Below, piece after piece: positions 45,269-56,752 of a DNA stretch of 64,000 nucleotides (position 1 is the first letter of the stretch; each line of letters starts with the position of its first letter). This DNA comes from Cacajao melanocephalus. Its lineage: Eukaryota > Chordata > Mammalia > Primates > Pitheciidae. The notes beneath the pieces are model-generated. The model made no database searches and was not told where the DNA came from. It worked only from the letters and a program-made list of their open reading frames with translations. The stretch covers positions 26,338-90,337 of the forward strand of contig CAUYLG010065692.1 of the NCBI GenBank assembly GCA_963573385.1, given 5' to 3'. A program made the translations under genes and the position numbers.

Positions 45269-46515
45269 TTAAGTGAAAACAATTTTCTGATTCCTGGGAC
45301 CTAATGTTTACTACTCAACATTCTATAAACATTTACCTTGTTTTAAATATATGGCATATAAGGTATATTCAGATACAATATTATCAAAGAATCTAACTTT
45401 TTCAGAATGCAAGAAAATAATTAAAACTCAAATTCTAGACAGGCTAATTGTCCATTCCAGAATTCTTCCAAGTTAGAGGTGGAACAGTGTCTACTAGGAT
45501 AGTATTTCAGTGACTCAAAAAGGAACCCAAAAAATAAATTTTTTTGCATGAATGCATTAAAAGCATGCTAATAATATCTTGTTACAAACAGGATTCTGAC
45601 TAACAAACCCTAATGAAAATACAAAGCCTAATACGCACGTCTTATCCCTAAAGGAATTATTTTACTATCACAAATACTTGTATTTTTGTAAGCTCAATAA
45701 TCTTTCTTTTGAGAAAACAAAACTTATTATGTAACATATATTACAGTTATAACTCAAAGCACTGGTTTTGAAATTTAATTCATAACAGAAAATAAAATTA
45801 CTACCTGAGCTATTGTTAAAACTATAAATTCCTAGGCAAATCTCTATGATTCAGTAACAAGTTATATTCAGGAGCTTGCATTTGGCAACATAGCTAATTG
45901 TGGTAGGCATTGCTCACATTTACTAATATCTCTGGTTATCTTAACTTCTAAACCTCGAAGAGTTGCAGTTTCCCAATCCTTGGTGTGGCCAAGTGGATTG
46001 CTTTAGCTGATGAAATGCTCATTTCCAGGTGGACACATTTAATTGCCTTGCTCTTCCTCTCTAACTCGTTCATTCCCTGACACAGCAATTGTGCTACAAG
46101 TTCAAAGCATCCTAAAGTACTGCCAAAATATCAAAGATTGCTACCCTGGAGAAGTGTCTGGATCTACAGCAAACCTGGCTTTTATGAGACATAAAAATTT
46201 TGTTCTGTTCAATCACTGTAATTTGGGTTGGGGGGTGAGTTTTTTTTCAACAATAGCTTTTATTTGTGAAGCTGCCCCAAAAATAATCCCACTGGGCTGT
46301 GTTCAGGTTGACTTAGGGGACTGAACAACCTTTCTATTTCCATCATTTGAATTTACTAAAGTATCTCCCTTGTAAATGAAGAGTGATAGAAATTACTACA
46401 TGTATTAGATATGGAGGCTGGTTTCTAGCTGATTTCTATTCTTCAATACTTATATTTTTAAATTATAATTTTTAAAAAAATCTTATGTGTTTAGGCCATT
46501 GTCTTTCTTTCTTTC
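45269..46515. other. Intronic, no gene recognised
   Basis: Mostly single-copy. 45985-46330 (ggtgtggccaagtggattgc, gctgatgaaatgctcatttc) faintly resembles a common ancient repeat but is too diverged to name. The 93-codon frame there is unsupported. Confidence 0.45.
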
Positions 46516-47373
46516 TTTTTTTAATTGTACTTTAGGTTCTGGGGTATATGAGCAGATCATGCAGGTTTGCTGCATAGGTACTTACACGGCAAGGTGGTTT
46601 GCTGCCTCCATGCCCCCATCACCTATATCTGGCATTTCTCACCATGTTATCCCTCCCAAACCTCCCCACCCCTCACTGTCCCTCCCCTAGCCCACCCCAA
46701 CAGACTCCAGTGTGCGATGCTCCCCTTTCTGTGTCCATATGTTCTCACTGTTCAACACCCGCCTATGAGTGAGAACATGCGGTGTTTGATTTTCTGTTCT
46801 TGTGTCAGTTTGCTGAAAATGATGGTTTCCAGATTCATCCATGTCCCTACAAAGGATACAAACTCACTGTTCTTAATGGCTGCATAGTATTCTATGGTGT
46901 ATATGTGCCACATTTTCCTTGTCCAGCCTATCATTGATGGGCATTTGGATTGGTTCCAGGTCTTCGCTATTGTAAACAGTGCCACAGTGAACATACGTGT
47001 GCATGTGTCTTTATAATAGAACGATTTATGAATTCAAAAGTGGTCGAAGGATATGAACAGACAGTCTTAAAAAGAAGACATATATGAGGCCAACAAACAT
47101 ATGAAAAAATGCTCATCATCACTGGTCATTAGAGAAATGCAAATCAAAACCACATTGAGATACCATCTCACACCAGCTAGAATGGCGATCATTAAAAAAT
47201 CTGGAGACAACAGATGCTGGAGAGGATGTGGAGAAATAGGAACACTTTTACACTGTTGGTGGGATGTAAATTAGTTCAACTATTGTGGAAGACAGTGTGG
47301 CGATTCCTCAAGTATCTAGAAATAGAAATTCCATTTGACCCAGCAATCCCATTACTGGATATACACCCAAAGG
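46516..47373 (-). mobile_element. LINE-1 with inverted 5' part (twin-priming structure)
   Basis: 46516-47030 is the complement of an L1 3' end, starting at a T-rich edge (ctttctttctttcttttttt then aattgtactttaggttctgg) and running to gtctttataatagaacgatt. At about 47030/47031 the sequence switches to L1 in the + orientation (aagtggtcgaaggatatgaa) and runs to ggatatacacccaaagg near 47373. The point where the sense part stops is almost exactly where the antisense part begins in the L1 consensus. This is the hallmark of a twin-primed insertion with an inverted 5' end. Confidence 0.88.
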
Positions 47374-47394
47374 GGAGTGATTTTTACTATAGTG

Positions 47395-47605
47395 TAACCT
47401 GTTCTAGAGGTTGTTGAACTTCAATGTGTATTACAAACATTAGGAAGGCTTGATAAAGCACTGCTTCCTAGACTGACTCCCATTTTCTAATTTTATAGGT
47501 ATAATTGTGGCCTAATGATTGTTATTATTCTCTAATAAGTTCCCAGTTAATCATGATGCCATTAGTTTAGCAACCCCATTTGAGAACAACTGATCTATCC
47601 AATCT
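47395..47605 (-). mobile_element. MER5-like hAT-Charlie DNA transposon
   Basis: aacttcaatgtgtattacaa, ctaataagttcccagttaat catgatgcc and a tttgagaacaactgat end resemble the MER5A consensus read from its CTTTAGTGTGC-like side. About 200 bp, and it adjoins the twin-primed L1. Confidence 0.6.
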
Positions 47606-47959
47606 TGACTAATATACAAATTTTCACATTTTGAAAGACATTGACATTAAGTCAAACTTGTCAGTATGATAAACAAAGGCCTCATTTTGTATGTAAAAAT
47701 AAATTTAAAATGTTCAAGCTAGCATAATTTTTTTTAGTGATTAAACAATGACAAAATTATTAATTCTTCTTAAAATCACTTAGTTGCCTGAACTTCAACA
47801 CCGAGTAGCAATTATTCTAATAAATATCCTTGTCCTTAAGAGTATTTGAAATAGTTTTGAATTAGCTTTAATATGGAGGAAGAATATTCCCCTGTAAATA
47901 CAATAAAAATTGTGACGCGTAATTGAGATTTAAAACAATCTGGTATTACTATAATGTTT

Positions 47960-48171
47960 TATAATAGCCACTTCATATAAATTTATAAATAGTTTTACTT
48001 TTTAATTTAACTTTTAAAGAATTTACAAAAAGTACTAATTAATTATATGTGTAATGATTCTGACTTGTCATTTAAGAAATTTTTTAAAATCTCCCATTCC
48101 ACTTTCACAATGAACTTTATATCCAATTGAAATAATTGAGCTGGCATTAAAGAAAGAAAATTAAGTCAGCC
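47960..48171. repeat. Copy 1 of a diverged direct repeat of unknown family
   Basis: Shares blocks with 49186-49384: taatttaacttttaaagaat, aaaaagtactaatt, taatgattctgacttgtca, ttcacaatgaacttt and atccaattgaaata, then ggcattaaagaaa and aattaagtcagcc. Order and orientation are the same. Confidence 0.85.
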
Positions 48172-48477
48172 CTTGAAATCTTAACACTAACTTGTTAATT
48201 ACCCTATTAATAACACAATGAAAAATGACAAGCTAAAATTCCTTTTCTAAAAATATGGCTGAAGGTCAGAGAGCTTTCTTGATGGCATATTGAGAGACCA
48301 AAAATTACAAATGATGAGTTTTTTTTCTTTTAAGTAACATCGGATGCCATTAGAAATTCAATGAAGATATTAGATCAATATTTTAAAGATAATTTTAAAC
48401 ATAACTGTTTTGTAGTGTTAAAGAAAACTACTATATATTAGGAAATAAGCTAGCAAAGATATTTGTATTTGTGTGTT

Positions 48478-48882
<405 letters not shown>

Positions 48883-49185
48883 TTAAGCTACAGCAAAGAT
48901 CAAAGAGCATTCACAGAGCCTATTGACAAACCAGAGATAAATAGAATGGTTTTCTCTGCCATTGAACAATAATTCTTGAAAATCACTTTTTTCTTTTTTG
49001 TGGAGTAGAGTAAATCCAAATTATCAGGGCAAAGTTTACATGCACAGTGAGTGACCTATTGTGGTATTGTTTACATATTTATATATGCATTTTTCTCAGA
49101 ATGGTTTAATTTATTGGTGTAACTGCTTCACTATTTAGGAGAATAGAATTGGTTCCCAAGGACTTTGTAAAACTGACAACAGTTC

Positions 49186-49384
49186 TATAATACTGATTTC
49201 ATATAGATATATGAATGGTTTTACTTTCTAATTTAACTTTTAAAGAATTTTGCAAAAAGTACTAATTGCATGATTAATGATTCTGACTTGTCACTTGCAT
49301 TTAAAAAAATCTAGTTCATTTTCACAATGAACTTTTTATCCAATTGAAATAGTTGGGTTGGCATTAAAGAAAATTAAGTCAGCC
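49186..49384. repeat. Copy 2 of the diverged direct repeat
   Basis: Aligns with copy 1 at an offset of 1,226 bp at its start and 1,213 bp at its end, so small indels separate them. The AluY at 48492 lies between the two copies. I do not recognise the family. Confidence 0.85.
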
Positions 49385-49499
49385 AAATGTTTAAGTCTGT
49401 TTCAGAGTAAAGACAGACTTGAACATTAGTGCAAAATGTAGTATTCTTAGAACATGTATAACAATACCACAATCTTGTATTCAGATTTTTAAAGTTTGT

Positions 49500-50985
49500 A
49501 ATTGTGGTAAAATATAAACACAATTTGCCATCTTAACCATTTTTAAATATACAATTCAGTTGTGTTAAAATATTCACATTGTAGTGCAACCAATCTCCAG
49601 AAATTTTTCATCTTGAAAAACTAAAATTCTGTATATACTAAACAACTATTCTCCATTTCTCTTTCAATAGCCTCTAGAAACCACCATTCTCCTTTATTTC
49701 TGTGAAATTCACTACTGTAGATACCTTATATAAATTGAATTATACAGTGTTTGCTTTTTGTACTGTCTTAGTTAAAATAGTGTTCTCAAGGTTCCTCGAT
49801 GTTGCTGTGTTGTAACATGTGTCGAAATTTCCTTCCCTTTTAAGGCTGAATAATATTCCATCATATGTATGTGTCACATATTCTTTATCCATTCATTCAT
49901 CAAATAGTTGGGTTGCTTCCACCTTTGGCTGTTGAGAATAATGCTGCTATGAACATGGGCAAACAAATATCTCCTTGAGATCCTGTTCTCAGTTCTTTTC
50001 AATATATACCCTGATATGGAATTGCTGGATCGTATAGTAATTGTATGTTTAATTTTTTGAGGAACCATCATGCCGTTTTCCATAATGGATATAACATCAT
50101 TCTTACCAGCAGTGCACAAGAGTTCTAATTTATCCAGATCCTCACCAACATATATTTTTTTAATTGTAGTCATGTTGATGGGTGTGAGTTGATATCTAAC
50201 TGTGGTTTTGGTTTGCATTTCCCTAATGATTAATGATGTTAAACACATTTCCATATGCTTGTTGATCATATGAACACTTTCTTTAGGGAAATGTTTATTT
50301 AAGTTGTATGCTGATTTTTAAATTTTAGCTGTTTGATTCATTTGTTGTTGAGTTTCAGCAATTATTTTTATATTCTGGATATTAACCTACTATCATATAT
50401 ATGATTTGCAAATATTTTCTTTCATTCCATGGGTTGCCTTTTCACTCTGTTGATTGTGTCTTTTGATGCAAATTTTTAAATTTTGCAATCCAGTTTATTT
50501 TTACTTTTTTTTACCTATACTTTTGCTATCATAGCCAAGAAATCATTGCCAAATCCAATATCATGAAGATTTTTCCCCTATTTTTTTTACAGTTGTATTG
50601 TTTTAGATCTTACATTTAGGTTTGATGTTCTTTGAATTAATTTTTTTCTATCAAGAAGGGTAAGAATCCAACTTTATTATTTTGTATGTGGATATCCAGT
50701 TTCTCTAACTCTATTTATCAAAAAGACTATTCTTTTCTCATTTATTGACCACATATGTTAGAGTTTATTGTTGAAAATTATTTGTTGAAAATGAAAATTA
50801 TTTTGAAATCAGACACTATGAGATCTCCAACTTTATTCTTTTTCAAGATTGTTTTGGCTAGTCAGGATTTCTTGAGATTCTGTATGAATTTTTAGATGAA
50901 TTTTTCTGTTTCTGCAAAAAATTTTATTGGGATTTTAATAGAGAGTACATCAAATCTATAGACCATTTTGAGTAATGTACTCATA
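49500..50985 (-). mobile_element. Old LINE-1 (L1M-like), antisense, about 1.5 kb
   Basis: Begins at the complement of an old L1 3' end (gtaattgtggtaaaatataa, catcttaaccatttttaaat, tagtgcaaccaatctccaga), then ggctgaataatattccatca, attgctggatcgtatagtaa and gttgggttgcttccaccttt. The 131-codon - strand frame at 49874-50269 is broken L1, not a gene. It fades near 50985. Confidence 0.88.
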
Positions 50986-51299
50986 TTTTTAAAATCCAGG
51001 TAAATTTGAGTTACATTAAAATATGCTTTGTAGATAAAACAGCATTTATTTGTCAGTTTATTAGTCTATTTAGTAGCCAATCAACTAACATGGATTCTTT
51101 CTATAGCAGTAAATTTGCTGCTTCAGTTAGGTTCCACCACATTCTTTAATTTGAGCTTACTTCCTTATCAGTTTGAAAATTATTTTTTTCTTTATAAAAT
51201 TTACATAATGATGACATATACAACTATATAAAATAATATCTTATCAAGCACTTTCTTGGCCAAAGAAGAACCAAACATGAATAAGATGTTTTGATTATC

Positions 51300-51740
51300 C
51301 AAATACTTAAACACTAGTGTTACAAGTAAATTGCAATACAGTATGATAAATGCTGAAAGAGAATTACATAAAAGTATTATGGCAAACTGGAAGTTAAAAT
51401 CAAGGAGATCCAGTTGGTTGGAGAAAGTAAACAGAGACGACATTTAAACTGGGTCTCAAGTAATGTTAAGAGTAGGTAAGATAGGAAATGCAAATGTACA
51501 GAACTGTGAAATGGTATGGCGAACTGGTAGCATGGTGAAACGTCTACTGTGATTGATACACAAGACATCAGCTAGAGATGCCCAAGAATAAAGAAAAGTG
51601 GATCAAAAGATATCATGCAGGGACTGGCAAGACTGAAAATCAGAGCATATAACCATGTAAGACTAAGGTAGATTTCACCAGCAACCCTGTAGAAAAGGCT
51701 GTGCCTGGAATTTGAAATTATTAAATATCACAGGACAGGT
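51300..51740 (-). repeat. L2, antisense
   Basis: cagtatgataaatgctgaaa, gacatttaaactgggtctca, gaaatgcaaatgtacagaac and accatgtaagactaaggtag follow the complement of L2. Confidence 0.6.
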
Positions 51741-53254
51741 TGGAGGCATAAATAGGTTCCGAAGAACAATCTTGGTTTGGGCTTCATAATGTTGCTTACC
51801 AAGAAGCAATTAACTTTTTAGGAAAAAGTAATATAATCAATTTTTAAGTTCAGAATTTTCAATTCATATAATATATTTAGAACATCAAAAGGTTATTACA
51901 TTATATAGTTATTGGTGCTATTTACCAAATATATCTGGCTTTGGTCTCAGGCATGGAACAGGATTGCATTTTCTCACCCTCTTTGAGATTAGGCAAACCA
52001 TGTGATTTTTCTTTTGCCAGTGAAATGTAATCAAAAGTACTGAAATATTTCTTGGTGAATGTTTTAAAAGCTAGTTATCAGTTTGTCATATTTTCTTTCC
52101 CATGCTATAATAATGATGAGAACATGACTCTAGATGGAGGTGCTGGAGAAACTGCAAGGTGAAAAGCCACCGTACCAATCCATGCTAGACAAGCAATAGG
52201 AACAGCAATAAACTTGCATGTTGTTTAGCCCCTGAAACATGGGGCTATATTTATGTAAACATAACTTACCTTATCCTGACTGTATACAAGTAAGACATAA
52301 TGACTGTAGAAAGCCTTGATAACAAAGAGAATAAGAAAAAAAAAAAAAAACTAAAATCAACCATATTCTTACCAAAATGAGCCATTGTAACTACTTTGAT
52401 ATTTACCTCTTAACCTATATTTAATGTTACATAGAAGCTTAATTCATTATGTCAATTATTTACCTAATTGTGACAGATGTTTACTCTGCTAAAGGAATAT
52501 GCTGTTCTGTCTCTCTCAGGTGATTAGCTTTCCTGTCAGCAGCTATTGTGTTATAACTGGCCATCATCAATTTTTCTCTTAAATGGGGAACTACGATACA
52601 TAACAAGGTTGTTTTGAATCTCATATGAGACAAAGGTATATAAAATATGTGGCACGTAGTATGTTAAACGATAAAGGTTGGAGGGGCTGTTTGTCTTTCC
52701 AAGGTTTGCTTATCAAAATTTTAAAATACTTGATACCCTTAAAATATAAACCATTTTTGTTCAACAAAACTAGAGCATAATGTAATAATACCCCATGTCC
52801 CTTAAGTATTCCACTTGTCATTTTGTTCTTTTAAAGTAAATGAACTTGTTCAATTAGTTGAAAATTTTCTTTTATAGATCTGATTTTACAAGTTGATGGG
52901 TTTTATTGTACTATTACATAAAAAAGCTTGAACTTTATTGCTCTTGATTAGTCCTTATCATCCTTCTAAGAATTTTGATGATAATAGAATATTTTAAGAT
53001 GTGTCAATGCATATTTATGTAGAATGTAAGTATCCCTTCTGCTCCTCACTGTTTAACACTATAGCTAATAATAAAAATTTAGCTTTATTATTGAAGCCTT
53101 ATTATGCATATATGATATTTGTACAGTTTTGGTGATAAATTCTATCACTACTTAGTGCTTTGGACAATATTCTATATTTCTGCCATTTCTTTTTACATTA
53201 CATTAAGAAATGTAAACTGTGACTCCTCACTCTTCTCACAAGATTTTTAGTTTA
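51741..53254. other. Intronic, with one possible ancient repeat
   Basis: 51935-52290 (attaggcaaaccatgtgatt, ttgccagtgaaatgtaatca, gaacagcaataaacttgcat) resembles an old mammalian repeat of unassigned family. The rest is AT-rich with nothing assignable. Confidence 0.45.
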
Positions 53255-53385
53255 TTTCTTCTCTCCCCAGTAAGTTATTCTACAAGGGCAGAGAATTTAT
53301 CTTCTTTAGAACTGTCCTCACATCCTGGAACAGAATGTGGCTTATAGTAGGTGCTTAATGCACATTTGTTGAGTTAACTAATAGA
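53255..53385 (+). repeat. L2 3' end, sense
   Basis: ctacaagggcagagaattta, cctggaacagaatgtggctt and atagtaggtgcttaatgcac atttgttgagttaa match the L2 3' terminus. Confidence 0.8.
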
Positions 53386-55044
53386 TAAAAACTATGTAGT
53401 TCTGAGTCCAAGAACTCATATCCTGACACAACTATATCCCCTACATGGATTTTAAAAGAAAAAGATTTTGTATCTTCTTGATGATCTAATTAAAATGCTG
53501 CATATCTAGTTAAGCCAGAACAAGATTTACTTATATTAATCTAAATCTAGTTAATTCTTACTTCCTGGACTTCAGATAAGGTAAATGTAAGCATAATTAC
53601 AAAGGACAGGAGTAAATCTTAGTTATGAAAATATGTATTATCTTGAGAATGGTAATTATATCATGATGTCTAAATTAATCAATTTTTCCACTTTAAATAT
53701 ATACATTTTAGTTTACTTCAATTAGAATAAAATTGAACTCAAAAACCAAAAATAAGAATAACATATCAAATTGTTTTATAATACAACAGCAATATTTCCA
53801 TAAATATTTTTCCTCTACATTTCAAACTTTGCAAAAGATATCACCACAGAAAACTGAGGATTAGTTTTGAGATTCTTTGTCAGTGGAATACATTGAATCT
53901 CCTGCCTGGTAGAGAAATTAAAACTGCCACATTTCTGTCTCTGCTCATCTTAAAGTGTTCATCCCTCAAACAGGAATAGATGGCAAGGAGAGATGAACAG
54001 AGACATTTGGAGAGGAAATTATCCCATTACTATGAACACAGAGAAGAGAGACAAGAAAGAGATGTAAAACATGAGAGGTAAACATTAATAATAATCATCA
54101 TGACAATAACAGCTATTGAAGGCTTGCTGCATGCCAATGACAGTCTAAACACTTAGCATGCATTCCTCATTTTTCTGTTTTAATGACAACTCTGTTTAGT
54201 GTCCCTATATATAAAAATGTAAAATCTGAGACTTAAAGACATTATGAAACTTTTCTGAGGGAAAGTACAAGTGTCAGAATAAGGATTTAAACCCAAAATG
54301 TTGAATCTAACAGTCATTTTATTCACTAAACTCTATACCTCTTCATAACATACACATTTTTTTAAAGAGGTAAAACAAAAACAAACAAGCCTTTGTGTGT
54401 ATTGGCAGATGAGGAGAGACTTTGCAGCTGATGCTAAACAAGAGGCGGGGGTCCACAGCTATCTACACATCTCCTCAAGACAGAGCTCTAATGTAGACAG
54501 TTAACTTCAGGTAGAGAGAAGTTAAGACATATGGGAAGCATTAAATAGAAGCAATCATTTGCTATAATCTTTACCACTTTTGCACTTAGGCATTTTTGAG
54601 GATCCAAAGCTTTCTCTCAGGCTATAGAAGTGTACTTTAAGCCAATATTTTGTTTTATGAGATACAAGAAATCAGCCATATAAAAATAAGGCACAAGCAG
54701 AGATGAGTAAATGGTATATAGTATCTCCAGTTTTAGAAAGGATATAGATTATATCTGAACCAGTATAATGTCACTACAAGGAGGATGTATAATGTCATAA
54801 AAACGTACTTCATATGACTCAGTCATTTGGGTTTTTTATTTATTTGTTTGTTTTTAACTAAAGATGAATAGCCTCTGCCATATTTTAAAAGGGCAGGCAA
54901 TATATAGTTCAATCATGGAAAATGTACCTAAATGACTGGAATGCACATCTTATGAACTAGTACATCAATCATTCAGTATAGGAAGCAGAAGACAACATTA
55001 CATATCGCTGTGATGTCCTATGTGCTAGTCTCAAATATCCATGG
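53386..55044. other. Intronic, no gene recognised
   Basis: Single-copy-looking except the MIR at 54095-54335. Confidence 0.5.
54095..54335 (-). repeat. MIR SINE, antisense
   Basis: ctattgaaggcttgctgcat gccaatgacagtctaa, taaaatgtaaaatctgagac and aggatttaaacccaaaatgt follow the complement of a near full-length MIR. Confidence 0.75.
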
Positions 55045-55235
55045 CTTAGCAAGAGTTTATCAACCTTGGTGCTGTTTAGTTGAAGTCATGGCGTGCTATT
55101 TTTTGTAGAATGTTTATTAGCATTCCTAACCTCTACCCAGTAGATGTTAGTAGTAGTTCTCATCCCCAGTTGTGAGAATTAAAAATAACTCCAGACTTTT
55201 TGCCAAACATCCCCTGATCAAGAATCACTGGCTTC
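55045..55235 (-). mobile_element. hAT-type nonautonomous DNA transposon (MER family), antisense
   Basis: agagtttatcaaccttggtg, gaatgtttattagcattcct aacctctacccagtagatg, catccccagttgtgagaatt and gccaaacatcccctgatcaa form the complement of a common MER hAT element. The exact family name is not certain. Confidence 0.7.
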
Positions 55236-55404
55236 ATTTGAGTGTATTTCTAATCATTGTTTTTCATTAAATAAGTATGTTTCAGACTTGCAATAAAGAT
55301 AGGCTATAACTTTAGATATGGTTTAGAAGTATATCTATATCTTAGAAGCTGCTATAAATATACTCAGTACAATTGGAATTGGACTACCAGTGATTATATT
55401 CATT

Positions 55405-55490
55405 GGTCACATAAACATTTGTTAAATACCCACTAAATGCCTGTCACTGTTCCAGGTTCTGGAGATACAAAAATAAAGGACACGTTTGAG
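55405..55490 (-). repeat. L2 3' end fragment, antisense
   Basis: acatttgttaaatacccact aaatgcctgtcactgttcca ggttctggagatacaaaaat: the complement of the L2 terminus. Confidence 0.75.
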
Positions 55491-55888
55491 ATCTGCATTA
55501 CACCAAAAGTCATATAAACTGTTTATTCATCCAGATTTTCCAAGATCTACTTTCGTATTAATTTCACCTCAGAAACCACAAATTGTTAGGCCGTATTACC
55601 TTACATCTACATAGAAACATTTTCCCTAAGTTATCATGGTTTCTCTGGGAAATAAATATAAAAATTTCCTTTGAAATATTTTCCAGTTTTTTTTTAAATT
55701 ACAAGCCAAGATACCGTGCACCATGCTTTTCACTGTCTTCAATGCCAAGAAAGATTTACATGATAAACTAAAGCTTGAGTTCAAAGCTATAAAGACTGTT
55801 TATCAATCCATGATTTTATGTATTTACTGTTTGAGATAATATTTCTATTTTTAAAATTATATTGCTAGAGAATTAGAGAAAAAACTAT

Positions 55889-56241
55889 ATTAGTCTGTTC
55901 TCACACTGCTCATAAAGACATACCTGAGACTAGGTAATTTATAAAGAAAAGAGATTTAATGGACTCAGAGTTTCACTTGGCTGGAGAGGCCTCACAAACA
56001 TGGTGGAAGGCAAAGGAGAAGCAGAGACCTGTCTTACTTGGTGGCAGGCAAGAGAGCTTGTGCAGGAGAACTCCCATCTATAAAACCATCAGTTCTTGTG
56101 AGACTTATTCACTACCACAAGAACAGTATGGGGGAAACCTCCCCCATGACTCAATTATTCTTCACCTGGCCCCACCCTTGACATGTGGAGATTATTACAA
56201 GTCAAGGTGAGATTTGGGTGGGGACACAGCCAAACCGCATC
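55889..56241 (-). mobile_element. THE1-type solo LTR (ERVL-MaLR)
   Basis: Read on the - strand it starts TGATGCGGTTTGGCTGTG, follows the THE1/MST LTR pattern (CCCACCCAAATCTCA, GGTTTTATA, then the conserved stretch ending CAGACTAATA), and is about 350 bp long. No internal region or second LTR is adjacent, so it looks like a solo LTR. Its left end in this reading abuts the DEGS2-like fragment after about 80 bp. Confidence 0.9.
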
Positions 56242-56321
56242 AGTAAATGTTCTTAATATTTACCAGAATCATTATTTCCAGAAGCTTTCTTCTAACTGTG
56301 CTCTCTTCTCCCCTCCTTTCT

Positions 56322-56752
56322 AGAAAGGGAGGGCCACTGCCAAGGTCCAGGGTGAGTCCACATGCAGACAGAGCCCTGCAGCCCACACCTCTATGGCCAG
56401 GTGTGCTGTGCAGGACGATCCGAGGGGACAAGGGCAGCAGCCCAGGGCGCAGGAAGGAAATGCAGCCCCTCAGAGCTGGGGTGAGAGGCCAGAGGGGCAG
56501 GTGGGGGATGATGGCCACCAGCAGGAGCCGGCCTCACAGGCCATCCTTTGCCAGCCTGTATACCCACTTCACCCTGGCATAGGGCCCCAAGGAGTCCTGA
56601 AACACAAAGTCCCAGAGCACCCTCACCCACGAGTAGTGCTGCAGCAGGTGGTCGTAGTATTCGGGTGCGATCTTCTGCACCAGGGGCAGGTTGCAGCCCG
56701 GGATACTGGGGAAGTCGTGGTGCTCCACGTGGTAGCCCACACTGAAGGTGAC
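56322..56752 (-). pseudogene. DEGS2P: DEGS2-like fragment (C-terminal coding part plus 3' UTR-like sequence)
   Basis: On the - strand an open frame reads [19 protein letters not shown], then [15 protein letters not shown] and ends RLAKDGL followed by a TGA stop (56534-56536). This matches the last ~72 residues of DEGS2, the sphingolipid delta-4 desaturase/C4-hydroxylase of the endoplasmic reticulum, including its third histidine box H-V-E-H-H. DEGS1 differs at several of these residues. Sequence from 56533 down to about 56322 is GC-rich and is probably 3' UTR. Similarity stops abruptly near 56752, and upstream codons ([11 protein letters not shown]) are unrelated AT-rich DNA. There is no start codon context, no first two histidine boxes and no visible poly-A tail. 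It is therefore a fragment truncated at both ends, not a working gene. The frame is intact with only scattered substitutions, so the copy may be fairly young. The symbol is a label I gave it. Confidence 0.82.

Noticed and set aside
49874..50269. 131-codon - strand open frame
   Set aside because: It lies wholly within an old antisense L1 and reads in diverged L1 sequence.
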